From Paenochrobactrum glaciei (GTDB lineage: Bacteria; Pseudomonadota; Alphaproteobacteria; Rhizobiales; Rhizobiaceae), in contig NZ_BAAADE010000002.1 in NCBI RefSeq assembly GCF_039522165.1, forward strand, positions 124,001 to 188,000: a stretch of DNA of 64,000 nucleotides, given 5' to 3'. Made by a program: the position numbers and the translations under genes. The notes beneath the pieces were generated by a model. That model saw nothing but the letters and a program-made list of their open reading frames with translations. It was not told the origin of the DNA and did no database searches. Shown piece by piece: positions 25,544 to 34,156 of the stretch. Numbering within the stretch: position 1 is the first letter of the stretch; the number at the start of each line of letters is the position of its first letter.

Positions 25544-25900
25544 AAGTGGAGCCGTTCTGTGCATGTGTTTCGCAAAATCCATGCTGAAACTTAAGCCGGA
25601 TTTCACAAGAGGTTGGTTTTTCGCATCGCTGGTCAGTTGCTATAATGGTTGATTGCATTATGAGAACTGAAAAATGCCGATGATTTTCAGCATGAAGTTT
25701 CTTGTAAAATTTGGCAACTGAAATATTACGAAAATGTAATCTTGTAAGATGTTTATTTTTCAATGATGTATAACAAGAACCAAGCAGATGACTGGTCTTC
25801 AAACCACACATATTTGCTTACTCTTTATTTTGTCGCATTATAATGATTATCAGAAGCTATTCTTTTCAGGATGCTTGTTAACGGGGCGGGTCACCACTGA
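25544..25900. other. Divergent intergenic region
   Basis: 357 AT-rich bases between the Kazal lipoprotein gene and the transglycosylase gene. It should hold both promoters. No RNA gene or clear repeat is recognised. Confidence 0.45.
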
Positions 25901-26806
25901 ATGCGGCAAGGATTGAGACGACAAAAACTGTTGTTGGTAGTGCTGGCAAGCGCCGCTTTATTGTTCTCGTCATTTATGGCCACTGCTGAAACAGACGCAT
26001 CGCTGCAACAGGCTGAGCCGGAAAAGCCAGCATTGGAAAAAACAGCACCGAGTGTTGAGCAAGTGTGCCAGTTGCTGGAGAGTGCCGCGACAAAGCATGA
26101 TGTGCCATCAGGTTTCTTTACGCGCCTGATCTGGAAAGAAAGCCGCTTTGATCATTTGGCGGTCAGTCCTGTCGGTGCGCAGGGAATTGCACAATTCATG
26201 CCGGCAACTGCCCGTGAGAGAGGATTGGCTGATCCTTTTGATTATAGTAAGGCTATTCCGGCTTCTGCGGCTCTGCTGGCAGATTTGAGACGCGAGTTTG
26301 GCAATTGGGGATTGGCGGCTGCTGCCTATAATGCGGGGTCGGGACGGGTGCGCGGCTGGCTTAATCGCGGGGGCTTTTTGCCTCTTGAAACCGAGAGCTA
26401 TGTTTTGGATATTACCGGCACATATGCGGATGATTTCATCGGTGCACCGCTTAAAGACATGCAGCCTCTGGATAAAGAGCTGGATTTTTTGAGTGCCTGT
26501 AAAAGATTACCGATTATCCCGACACGTATGATCGCGCAGGCAAAGATAAAGCCGCAGCCATGGGGCATTCAGGTAGCAGGTAATTTCAAACGTAATGTGG
26601 CAGTTGCGCAGTGGGGGCGTCTGCGTAAACAGTATAAAAATATCATCGGTAATAAAGAACCACATATCAGCAGACAACGCACAGCGATGGGTAAGCGTGG
26701 TGTTTATGCCGTGCGCATTGGTGCGGATAGCCGTGCGGAAGCCGACAATATCTGTAATAAATTGCGCAGTTCCGGGGGGGCTTGTATCGTGACACGCAAC
26801 CGTTGA
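25901..26806 (+). CDS. Lytic murein transglycosylase (SLT domain) with SPOR-like tail
   Basis: 301 aa. Signal peptide at ~10-29 (KLLLVVLASAALLFSSFMATAE), then an SLT/goose-lysozyme-like domain (~55-165) with catalytic Glu in RLIWKESRFDHLAVSPVGAQGIAQFMPATA and AAAYNAGSGRVRGWL. The last ~40 residues, GVYAVRIGADSRAEADNICNKLRSSGGACIVTRN, look like a SPOR domain, which binds denuded septal glycan. The enzyme would cleave peptidoglycan in the periplasm, possibly at the division site. Stands alone. Confidence 0.88.
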   Translation: MRQGLRRQKLLLVVLASAALLFSSFMATAETDASLQQAEPEKPALEKTAPSVEQVCQLLESAATKHDVPSGFFTRLIWKESRFDHLAVSPVGAQGIAQFMPATARERGLADPFDYSKAIPASAALLADLRREFGNWGLAAAAYNAGSGRVRGWLNRGGFLPLETESYVLDITGTYADDFIGAPLKDMQPLDKELDFLSACKRLPIIPTRMIAQAKIKPQPWGIQVAGNFKRNVAVAQWGRLRKQYKNIIGNKEPHISRQRTAMGKRGVYAVRIGADSRAEADNICNKLRSSGGACIVTRNR

Positions 26807-27251
26807 GTGGGTGCGCTGCCAACAGCAATGGATTGTAATGGCTGACGTTTTTTGAAGACGCACTAGTTTAGAGAATAGCTTTTCCGCAATATTGATAATG
26901 TGAAATAATATACATGATTAAGTCATAATTTTTGTAATTATATTGCATCTACTATATGCAGTAATACTAAATGATAGGGCTCTCTATATCAAAATCGAAA
27001 AATTTGCTTGCCAAATCGCGTTACTTCGCGCAGTCTTGCATGGTTCGGGCATTTTGCGAACGATGGAAGACAGGAAGAATTGCGTGTCGGAACCGCTCTA
27101 AGTTCCGAGTCGGACAACCGGCAATGATCAGCTCCTTCCCTTATTTCGAGAACTGCCTGCATGACCCTCCGCCGGGCGTGTGGTGCGTTTGGCGGTCGAT
27201 AATTCTGCTTTCTCTTGTGAGGATGCAGCGCCAGGAAAAGGAACGGATCCA
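26807..27251 (+). other. Long spacer and leader of the first cold-shock gene
   Basis: 445 bases. The first half is very AT-rich and probably carries the promoter. The second half is likely a long 5' untranslated leader, with a hairpin TCGGAAC (27087-27093) / GTTCCGA (27102-27108). Long structured leaders are known for csp mRNAs. No supported protein gene. Confidence 0.5.
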
Positions 27252-27467
27252 ATGGCACAGACCGGCTTGGTCAAGTTTTTTAATAATGAAAAAGGTTTTG
27301 GCTTTATCAAACCTGATGATGGCGGCGCAGATATTTTCGTACATATCTCTGCTGTACAGGCATCCGGCTTGACAGGTCTGACAGACAATCAGAAGGTTTC
27401 ATACGAAACCGAACCTGATCGTCGTGGCAAAGGCCCTAAAGCTGTAAATATTACAGTTACCGAATAA
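27252..27467 (+). CDS. CspA-family cold-shock protein
   Basis: 71-aa single OB-fold domain from the ATG at 27252. RNP1-like KGFGFIKPDDGG and RNP2-like DIFVHISAV are present, so it should bind single-stranded RNA/DNA as an RNA chaperone. The start follows AAAAGGAA at normal distance; the open frame upstream is leader sequence. Second csp gene in the window is at 33947-34156. Confidence 0.95.
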   Translation: MAQTGLVKFFNNEKGFGFIKPDDGGADIFVHISAVQASGLTGLTDNQKVSYETEPDRRGKGPKAVNITVTE

Positions 27468-27681
27468 TTGAACAAAGCGTCTGCGCTACTAAAATAGTGC
27501 GATGGCTTCAGCACTGTCGCAGTCTGATGCTTTATAAGTATGACTGCGACGATGCAAAAGAGCGAACCAGATTGCATGCGACAGATTATATTTGTTGCAA
27601 TAGTTGTGGTTCGAGCGGCTAAACAGTTTCGGGACTGCTTGATAAAATTATTAAGCTTTGAATGGCGCTGAGCATAAAAAT

Positions 27682-27707
27682 ACCCCGGTCAATGCCGGGG
27701 TTTTTTG
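27682..27707. terminator. Terminator between csp and lrp
   Basis: ACCCCGG pairs with CCGGGGT over a short loop and is followed by TTTTTT; A-run on the other side makes it usable by the convergent lrp gene. Confidence 0.82.
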
Positions 27708-27725
27708 TTTTTATAAGATATTATT

Positions 27726-28196
27726 TTAGATGATCAGCAAAGGCTCGTTTTTAACGGAGCGGATGGTTAGTGCAGTGCGTACAGAATCGACATTTGGTGT
27801 TGAGGTCAGTTCTTCAATTACAAATGTCTGGAATGTGTTGAGATCGGGTGCCACGCAATGCAGCAGAAAATCTGATTCACCGGAAACCATCCATGCACGA
27901 CGTACGAGCGGCCAAATTTTGCTTTTTTCTGCAAAGGCTCTCAAATCGGCGTCAGACTGTCGATGCAGGCCCACGGAGCAAAAGGCAACCAGATCCTGCC
28001 CCAGTGCCGCACCATTTAAAATTGCGCGGTAGCCGTTGATAACGCCACTTTCTTCCAGCTTGCGAACGCGGCGCAAGCATGGCGGAGCAGAGATTCCCAC
28101 CCGTTCGGCCAGCTCCACATTCGTGATGCGCCCATTATCTTGCAGCTCTTTAAGGATTTTCCAGTCAATCTCGTCAAGGTCAGCCTTAATCGGCAT
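27726..28196 (-). CDS. Lrp/AsnC-family transcriptional regulator
   Basis: 156 aa. N-terminal helix-turn-helix: LDEIDWKILKELQDNGRITNVELAERVGISAPPCLRRVRKLEESGVI. C-terminal RAM (amino-acid sensing) domain with ALGQDLVAFCSVGLHRQ, ESDFLLHCVAPDLNTFQTFVIEEL and VDSVRTALTIRSVK. I chose the ATG at 28196 because GGAG lies 7 bases before it. A 26-base imperfect palindrome sits 58 bases upstream and is a candidate autoregulatory operator. Ligand unknown. Confidence 0.93.
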   Translation of the reverse strand: MPIKADLDEIDWKILKELQDNGRITNVELAERVGISAPPCLRRVRKLEESGVINGYRAILNGAALGQDLVAFCSVGLHRQSDADLRAFAEKSKIWPLVRRAWMVSGESDFLLHCVAPDLNTFQTFVIEELTSTPNVDSVRTALTIRSVKNEPLLII

Positions 28197-28253
28197 TAGT
28201 AACTCCGTGCGCAATGAAGTTGCGGTAAATTGTAATAATAATGTGTGATTCCC

Positions 28254-28279
28254 AAGAGCAGTAATGCATTATTGCTCTT
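28254..28279. promoter_or_regulatory. Palindromic candidate operator upstream of lrp
   Basis: 26-base palindrome with arms AAGAGCA and TGCTCTT around a TAATGCATTA core; only one base pair is mismatched. There is no T-run after it on either strand, so a terminator is less likely than a dimer-binding site. Confidence 0.5.
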
Positions 28280-28373
28280 AGCAAAAAGATCGTGCTGATG
28301 TAAATCATCCATTCTTAGTGTTTTGTGGCTAAAAACCTGCCTTTTTGGCCTAAAATATGGCAGTAATCCTGTC

Positions 28374-29774
28374 TTATCGCACCCAAAAGGCCTTTGTGAA
28401 CAGGATAAAAACGGTCACCAGTTCCAATCGTCCGGCCAGCATCAGGAAGCTTAATATCCATAAAGCGCTGTCACGAACAGTTGAATAGTTACCCACCGGC
28501 CCGATGGTTTCGCCAAGGCCGGGGCCGACATTGGAGAGGGCGGTGAGGGCGCCGGTAAAGGCGGTGACAAAATCCAAGCCTACACTGGCAAGCAGCACGG
28601 CACCAATCACCAGTGATGCAATATAAAGAAACAGATAAAGCAGCACAGCTTGTGCAATGTCGCCGGTAATTTCTGAATCACCATAATGCATTTTAATAAC
28701 TGCATGCGGCATAATCAGGCGGGCAAGATTGGCGCGGGTGAGGCTGAACAATACGATCAGGCGGTTCATTTTGATCCCGCCTGAAGTGGAGCCTGCACAG
28801 CCACCTAAGAATGAAGCCAGAAAGAAAATACCAAGAGCCGGTGGCCCCCAGAGTGAATAATCCTCGGTCGCATAGCCGGTGGTGGTGATAACGGAAACAA
28901 AATGGAATGATGCCGAAACCAGCGCGTCACCAAAAGGAATGTCTTGGCCGACACGCAGCACAATGGCGAGCGCAAAACTAAAGCTGATGACAATTGCAAA
29001 AAACAGTTTCACCTGCGGGTCGATCAGACTGCTGAAACCACGAGGTGTGAAGGCCTTGATATAGAAAATAAACGGCAATGCCGACAAAGCCATGAAAATG
29101 GTGGAGATCACCAACAGCGGCCGGTTGCCGGCATAAAAGCCGAGCGAATTGTCATGGGTAGAAAAACCCGCGGTGGCGACAGTGGTGAGGCCATGATTGA
29201 TGGCATCAAACATATCCATGCCCACGGCAAAATAAGCGATGATGCAAGCCGTGGTCATGGTGCCGTAAGCAACCACAATGCCAAGCGCGATCTGGTTCAT
29301 GCGTGGCAGCACTTTTTCAGATTTATCTGAGTTTTCCATATGAAAAAGCGCCAAACCGCCAACGCGTAAAGACGGCAGCATCAAAAGCGCCAAACCGATG
29401 AACCCGATACCCCCGATCCAGCACAATAAAGAGCGCCATAGCAAAATGCCGCGCTGCATTTCATCAAGCTGGGTGAGGGCTGTCGCACCGGTTGACGTTA
29501 CACCTGATATCGCTTCAAAAAAAGCGGTGGCATAGGAAATCGGTAGATGCGAAAAATAAAGCGGAACCGAGCCCAGAAAAGCGGCCGTCAGCCAGATGCT
29601 GGTGGTGAGCAAAAAGCCGAGCCGCGGGGTAAAGCGGATATGTTGTCCTTGTGTGGCCATCAGCACCATGCTGCAAAAAGCAGCTGTGGCAGCAGAAGAG
29701 CGCACAAAAACCAGCCAGTCATCATTATTATCGCGCAGGTCAATGGCTGCCGGTAGCAGCATTGCCAAAGCCAT
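28374..29774 (-). CDS. trkH: TrkH-family potassium uptake protein (start uncertain)
   Basis: 466 aa from the first ATG. Potassium-translocating subunit with four MPM repeats; selectivity-filter-like loops include AISGVTSTGATAL, TVATAGFST, VITTTGYATED and ALSNVGPGLGE, each with the conserved Gly. It pairs with TrkA (not in the window). The ATG at 29774 begins in the middle of the first membrane helix. The frame stays open upstream and encodes IFRSVSNICARFGLI in front, which would restore the usual ~480 aa; a GGAGAG lies before an out-of-frame ATG at 29824. The real start may be ATT at 29819, or a one-base slip in a T run (29814-29818). Confidence 0.9.
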   Translation of the reverse strand: MALAMLLPAAIDLRDNNDDWLVFVRSSAATAAFCSMVLMATQGQHIRFTPRLGFLLTTSIWLTAAFLGSVPLYFSHLPISYATAFFEAISGVTSTGATALTQLDEMQRGILLWRSLLCWIGGIGFIGLALLMLPSLRVGGLALFHMENSDKSEKVLPRMNQIALGIVVAYGTMTTACIIAYFAVGMDMFDAINHGLTTVATAGFSTHDNSLGFYAGNRPLLVISTIFMALSALPFIFYIKAFTPRGFSSLIDPQVKLFFAIVISFSFALAIVLRVGQDIPFGDALVSASFHFVSVITTTGYATEDYSLWGPPALGIFFLASFLGGCAGSTSGGIKMNRLIVLFSLTRANLARLIMPHAVIKMHYGDSEITGDIAQAVLLYLFLYIASLVIGAVLLASVGLDFVTAFTGALTALSNVGPGLGETIGPVGNYSTVRDSALWILSFLMLAGRLELVTVFILFTKAFWVR

Positions 29775-30108
29775 AATCAGGCCGAAGCGCGCACAAATAT
29801 TACTGACTGAACGAAAAATGGCATTCTCTCCGTGGCCGGATATAAGATAAAACTATAAGCAGTCTTTCTTAGCCTCTGCCGTTCTTTCCTGCAATGCGAC
29901 TGATCGTGATAAGCTGCATGTTTTTTATGTCACAAACTGTGGCTAAATATGTCATCTCCCAGCACTTATCTTGCAAAGTGTTGTGAGCGAACCTACGTTG
30001 GACACAATATCTGTGCAGTGAGCGTTTCAAGCACGGAAAGATGATTCTAACCGATTAGCTTAACTGCCGATCTATGCCCTTAAATTTATGCCCGAGAGGA
30101 ATTTTTTC
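29775..30108. other. Divergent region trkH / trxB
   Basis: 334 bases. The first ~50 belong to the likely true 5' end of trkH. The rest should carry the two promoters. No RNA gene or repeat recognised. Confidence 0.45.
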
Positions 30109-31083
30109 ATGTCACAGCGTCATGCGCCAGTTATCATTATTGGCTCTGGTCCTGCCGGATATACGGCGGCGATTTATGCAGCGCGTGCCATGTTGAAACC
30201 GCTGATCATCACCGGCATGCAGCAGGGCGGCCAGCTGATGATCACCACGGAAGTCGAAAATTATCCAGGCTATGCCGATCCGGTTCAAGGCCCGTGGATG
30301 ATGGAACAGATGGCAAAGCAGGCAGAAAATGTCGGTGCAGAAATTGCTTATGATCTCATCACGGAAGTGAAGATTGATCAGCGTCCTTTCCAGCTGATCG
30401 GTGATTCAGGCACAATCTATACCTGTGATGCGCTGATTATTGCGACCGGTGCGCAGGCGAAATGGCTCGGCCTTGAAAGTGAACAGACATTTATGGGCGG
30501 CGGGGTTTCTGCTTGTGCGACCTGTGACGGCTTCTTCTATCGTGGCCGTGATGTGGTGGTTGTCGGCGGTGGTAATACTGCCGTTGAAGAAGCGCTTTAC
30601 CTCTCGCATATCGCTAAATCCGTGACGCTTGTTCATCGTCGTGATTTCTTGCGCGGTGAGAAAATTTTGCACGACCGCTTGTTGAAGCGTGACAATGTGA
30701 AAGTCATCTGGAACAGTGTTGTTGATGAAATTACAGGAAATGAAGCAAAGCCGCCGGTTGGTGCAACCGTCACAGGCGTGCGTTTGAAGAATGTTCAGAC
30801 GGGAGAACTGAGCGAACTTGAAACGCATGGTGTGTTTATTGCGATTGGCCATGCACCGGCAGTGGAGCTTTTTGCCGGCAAGCTGAAGCAGAAGCCAAAC
30901 GGCTATTTGTGGACTGCACCGGATTCAACCGCAACCGATGTTGAGGGTGTGTTTGCAGCCGGTGACGTGGCAGATGATGTCTATCGTCAGGCAGTAACAG
31001 CCGCAGGCCTTGGTTGTATGGCAGCTTTGGAAGCAGAACGCTGGCTGGCAGCTCAGGAACCTGCCGCTGAAGCCGCCGAATAA
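30109..31083 (+). CDS. trxB: Thioredoxin reductase
   Basis: 324 aa from the ATG at 30109, with GAGAGGA nine bases before it. NADPH-dependent flavoenzyme that reduces thioredoxin in the cytoplasm. FAD motif VIIIGSGPAGYTAAIYAARA at the start; NADPH-binding region VVVVGGGNTAVEEALYLSHIA; redox pair Cys136-Ala-Thr-Cys139 in SACATCDGFF; C-terminal FAD motif GVFAAGDVADDVYRQAVTAAGLGCMAALEAERW. Length normal. It lies 19 bases before lsrB, which is the same arrangement as in Sinorhizobium and Brucella. Confidence 0.97.
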   Translation: MSQRHAPVIIIGSGPAGYTAAIYAARAMLKPLIITGMQQGGQLMITTEVENYPGYADPVQGPWMMEQMAKQAENVGAEIAYDLITEVKIDQRPFQLIGDSGTIYTCDALIIATGAQAKWLGLESEQTFMGGGVSACATCDGFFYRGRDVVVVGGGNTAVEEALYLSHIAKSVTLVHRRDFLRGEKILHDRLLKRDNVKVIWNSVVDEITGNEAKPPVGATVTGVRLKNVQTGELSELETHGVFIAIGHAPAVELFAGKLKQKPNGYLWTAPDSTATDVEGVFAAGDVADDVYRQAVTAAGLGCMAALEAERWLAAQEPAAEAAE

Positions 31084-31102
31084 AATATAAAAGGGGATAC
31101 AC

Positions 31103-32008
31103 GTGGTCGCTCCGCTCGACTGGGATAAATTGCGCATTTTCCATGCGGCGGCTGAGGCAGGGTCTTTCACCCATGCTGCTCAGACGCTGCATTTGTCGCA
31201 ATCAGCAATTTCAAGGCAGGTTAGTGCTTTGGAGCAAGATGTCGGCGTGCCGTTATTTCACCGGCATGCGCGCGGTCTTATTCTCACAGAACAGGGTGAG
31301 ATTTTGTACCGCACGGCGCATGATGTGCTGATGAAGCTTGAAAATGTACGCTCGAAACTGGCTGACAGTAAAGAAAAGCCAAGCGGGCGTTTGCGCGTTA
31401 CCACCACCGTTGGTCTTGGTACCGGCTGGCTGATGGAACGTATTCAGGAGTTCATCGAACTTTATCCTGATGTGCAATTGCAGCTGATCCTCGACAATGA
31501 AGAGCTGGATCTGACCATGCGTCATGCTGATTGCGCTATCCGTCTGCGCCAGCCGCAGCAGCCGGATTTGATCCAGCGCCGTTTGTTTACGGTGCATATG
31601 CATGTTTATGCCTCTGCTTCTTATGTAGCAAAATACGGCAAGCTCAGTTCGCTTGAACAGCTGGACGAACATCGTATCATCACCTTTGGTGAAATGGCGC
31701 CAAGCTATCTGACCAGTCTTAACTGGCTGGAAATTGCCGGTCGCACCGATGGCAGCCAGCGCGTTTCTGCTTTGCAGGTTAATAATCTGCAATCGATCCG
31801 CCGTGCGGTGGAGCGTGGTATCGGTATTGGTGTTCTGCCGGATTACATGGTTGATAAAGAAGCAGGTCTCGTACAAATGGTGCCTGATCTGGAAGAAACG
31901 CCGTCTTTCGACACGTTCTTCTGTTATCCGGAAGCGCTTAAAAATTCTGCGAAGCTGCATGTGTTCCGTGATTTCCTTTTCTCAAAGGCGCGTAACTGGG
32001 CTTATTGA
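31103..32008 (+). CDS. lsrB: LysR-family regulator LsrB/VtlR
   Basis: 301 aa. N-terminal winged HTH (LRIFHAAAEAGSFTHAAQTLHLSQSAISRQVSALEQDVGVPLF, residues ~11-52) and a C-terminal effector domain. Start is GTG at 31103 after AGGGG. The trxB-lysR order and sequence match LsrB of Sinorhizobium/Agrobacterium and VtlR of Brucella, which control oxidative-stress, envelope and AbcR small-RNA genes. Two Cys, Cys144 and Cys274, lie about where redox-active Cys residues of S. meliloti LsrB are reported. An AbcR-type sRNA follows 200 bases downstream. Assignment rests on synteny and family resemblance. Confidence 0.88.
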   Translation: MVAPLDWDKLRIFHAAAEAGSFTHAAQTLHLSQSAISRQVSALEQDVGVPLFHRHARGLILTEQGEILYRTAHDVLMKLENVRSKLADSKEKPSGRLRVTTTVGLGTGWLMERIQEFIELYPDVQLQLILDNEELDLTMRHADCAIRLRQPQQPDLIQRRLFTVHMHVYASASYVAKYGKLSSLEQLDEHRIITFGEMAPSYLTSLNWLEIAGRTDGSQRVSALQVNNLQSIRRAVERGIGIGVLPDYMVDKEAGLVQMVPDLEETPSFDTFFCYPEALKNSAKLHVFRDFLFSKARNWAY

Positions 32009-32040
32009 TCGCATAAGCCATGCAATTCTTATTATCCAAA

Positions 32041-32072
32041 AGGCTTAATCCGTGCGTCGGATTAAGCTTTTT
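32041..32072 (+). terminator. Terminator after lsrB
   Basis: GCTTAATCC (32043-32051) pairs with GGATTAAGC (32059-32067), followed by TTTTTC. Confidence 0.8.
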
Positions 32073-32204
32073 CATTTCATAAAGAATATAACACATTGAA
32101 ATTATTGTATTTTATAACTCCACTAAAGCTATGTGATTTATGCATGGCTGCGTTGCGATAAGGTCTGTTGTTATTGGGGGCTAATAAGTGCATATAAAGG
32201 CCAT

Positions 32205-32316
32205 CTCAGTGATGCGTTTCTCCTCCCATTTGCGCATCATGAGTGTTCCCCTCTGAAGGATTGCTTTTACGCTCCTTCAAAACTTTATAGCCGGACGTTT
32301 TGTCCGGCTTTTTTTT
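32205..32316 (+). ncRNA. abcR: AbcR-family (alpha-r15) trans-acting small RNA
   Basis: About 112 nt, bounds inferred. Three stem-loops are visible. The first is GATGCG / CGCATC (32211-32237) with the loop displaying CTCCTCCC, an anti-ribosome-site seed. The second has arms GAAGGA and TCCTTC (around 32255-32279), preceded by a second C/T-rich stretch TTCCCCTCT. The third is the terminator GCCGGAC / GTCCGGC plus T-run (32290-32316). A TATAAA at 32193-32198 is a possible -10 box. Layout, seed sequence and position right after lsrB match the AbcR1/AbcR2 RNAs of Rhizobiales, which bind Hfq and repress many ABC-transporter mRNAs. Only one copy is seen here. Confidence 0.8.
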
Positions 32317-32361
32317 GTCCAGATTCCTGATTTGATTTTGTAATTGTGCTGAACATATAGG

Positions 32362-32396
32362 CACAAAAAAAGGAGCCTTGCGGCTCCTTAATTTTT
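32362..32396 (-). terminator. Terminator after aatA
   Basis: AAGGAGCC pairs with GGCTCCTT over a four-base loop; on the minus strand it is followed by TTTTTTT. Confidence 0.85.
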
Positions 32397-32409
32397 GTTG
32401 CGTGAAAGC

Positions 32410-33612
32410 TTATCGCAAGCTTGCACAGAAGCGCTGAATGCGCTTGCAGGCTTCTTCAAGCAGATCTTCCGAAGTTGCATAGGAGATACGGAAGTTTGGT
32501 CCAAGACCAAATGCCGAGCCATGCACAACAGCAACGCCTTCTGCTTCAAGCAGCTCGGTGACGAAATCTTCGTCGGTCTCAATGACCTTGCCGGATTCGG
32601 TTTTCTTGCCGATCAGGGCTGCACAGGAAGGATAAACGTAGAACGCGCCTTCTGGTGTCGGGCAGGTGATGCCTTTAGCCTGATTAAGCATGGAAACCAC
32701 CAGATCGCGGCGACCCTGGAAGATAGCCTTGTTCTGGGCGATGAAATCCTGCGGACCGTTGAGCGCTTCAACAGCTGCCCACTGTGCCACAGAACAGGCA
32801 CCAGAGGTCTGCTGACCCTGAACCATATCCATTGCTTTGATCAGTTCAAGCGGGCCTGCAGCATAACCAATACGCCAGCCGGTCATCGCATAGGCTTTCG
32901 ACACACCATTCATGGTCAGGGTGCGGTCATAAAGTGACGGCTCAACCTGCGCAGGGGTGGTGAATTTGAAATCGCCATAGACGAGGTGCTCATACATATC
33001 GTCGGTGAGGATCCAGACATGCGGATGGCGTACCAGCACTTCTGTCAGGCTCTTCAGCTCGGCTTCGGTGTAAGCGGCACCGGTCGGGTTGGATGGTGAG
33101 TTGAAAACCAGCCATTTGGTTTTTGGTGTAATGGCTTTTTCAAGCGCATCAGCGGTCAGCTTGAAATTGTCTTCCATACGGGTATTGATGAAAACAGGTG
33201 TGCCGCCGTTAAGCGCTGCCATTTCTGGATAGCTGACCCAGTAAGGCGCAGGAACAATAACTTCGTCGCCCGGATTGAGCGTTGCCATGAAAGCGTTGAA
33301 CAGGATCTGCTTGCCGCCGGTGCCAACGATAACCTGTTCCGGTGTGTAATCCAGACCGTTTTCACGTTTGAACTTGCCAACAATAGCTTTGCGCAGTTCG
33401 ATAATGCCTGCCACAGCGGTGTATTTGGTTTCACCGCGATTGATAGCGTCAATGGCGGCCTGTTTGATATGCGCAGGCGTATCAAAATCAGGTTCACCAG
33501 CGCCAAGTCCGATCACATCTTTGCCTTTAGCCTTCAGCTCACGGGCTTTTTGGCTGACAGCGATCGTTGCTGATGGCTTAACACGGGAAAGGGCGTCGGC
33601 AAGAAATGCCAT
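32410..33612 (-). CDS. aatA: Aspartate aminotransferase (class I, PLP-dependent)
   Basis: 400 aa. Transfers the amino group between aspartate and 2-oxoglutarate. PLP-binding Lys239 in TLTMNGVSKAYAMTGWRIGY; Asp of ILTDDMYEHLVYGD; NSPSNPTGAAYT; substrate-carboxylate Arg in PNFRISYATS near the end. The sequence is the Iγ (AatA, Rhizobium/Thermus) type, not E. coli AspC. I chose the second Met (ATG at 33612) since GAGGAG lies at good spacing before it; the Met six bases upstream is too close to that site. Monocistronic. Confidence 0.95.
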   Translation of the reverse strand: MAFLADALSRVKPSATIAVSQKARELKAKGKDVIGLGAGEPDFDTPAHIKQAAIDAINRGETKYTAVAGIIELRKAIVGKFKRENGLDYTPEQVIVGTGGKQILFNAFMATLNPGDEVIVPAPYWVSYPEMAALNGGTPVFINTRMEDNFKLTADALEKAITPKTKWLVFNSPSNPTGAAYTEAELKSLTEVLVRHPHVWILTDDMYEHLVYGDFKFTTPAQVEPSLYDRTLTMNGVSKAYAMTGWRIGYAAGPLELIKAMDMVQGQQTSGACSVAQWAAVEALNGPQDFIAQNKAIFQGRRDLVVSMLNQAKGITCPTPEGAFYVYPSCAALIGKKTESGKVIETDEDFVTELLEAEGVAVVHGSAFGLGPNFRISYATSEDLLEEACKRIQRFCASLR

Positions 33613-33946
33613 AATCATTCTCCTCAGTGGCAGATGAAAATTATGAAATCACTCTTTAGTGATTTAATCACTCTGCTATGTCGCATCGGGTAACAAAGCG
33701 CAAGAAAAGCTTTGTGTTTAAGTACGGATATTTCGTCACATTTTAATTTCTGACAGTGGCGGAATGTGAAACTGACTGATTTGCAGCCCAACCATCATAC
33801 CAGCCCCATCACAACCACTATTCAAAAGCCTTGAAAAGGGAGCAAGTGCCGGATGTTTGTAAAGAAAGCTTTGGGCGGCATAAAATGCGGCAAAGAAAAA
33901 GGCGGGTTAAAAACCCGCCTTCTTCATGAAACTCATATGTTGCTTA
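33613..33946. other. Region between the aatA start and the second csp gene end
   Basis: 334 bases. It carries the aatA promoter (minus strand) and the csp terminator at 33896-33924. No supported gene. Confidence 0.45.
33896..33924 (-). terminator. Terminator after cspA
   Basis: GGCGGGTT pairs with AACCCGCC over a short loop; on the minus strand followed by TTTTTCTTT. Confidence 0.85.
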
Positions 33947-34156
33947 TTAAGCAGCAACGAGATTATCAGCCGAAGAGCGGCCCGAACGACGGTCCTGAAC
34001 GATTTCGTAAGAAACCTTCTGACCTTCATCAAGAGTGGTGAGGCCAGCGCGCTGAACAGCGGAGATATGAACGAAAACGTCAGTACCGCCCTGATCAGGT
34101 TGAATGAAGCCAAAACCCTTGGTCGTGTTAAACCACTTTACAGTTCCCGTAGCCAT
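33947..34156 (-). CDS. cspA: CspA-family cold-shock protein
   Basis: 69-aa cold-shock domain from the ATG at 34156, with AAAGGAA before it. RNP1-like KGFGFIQPDQGG and RNP2-like DVFVHISAV are intact, followed by EGQKVSYEIVQDRRSGRSSADNL. The start MATGTVKWFN is canonical CspA. The frame stays open 17 codons upstream into leader sequence. It is distinct from the csp at 27252 (different N-terminus and C-terminus), so the two are paralogues, not a recent duplication. Confidence 0.96.
   Translation of the reverse strand: MATGTVKWFNTTKGFGFIQPDQGGTDVFVHISAVQRAGLTTLDEGQKVSYEIVQDRRSGRSSADNLVAA

Noticed and set aside
26971..27372. 133-codon frame across the csp leader
   Set aside because: Overlaps the clear csp gene in another frame and lies in probable leader RNA.
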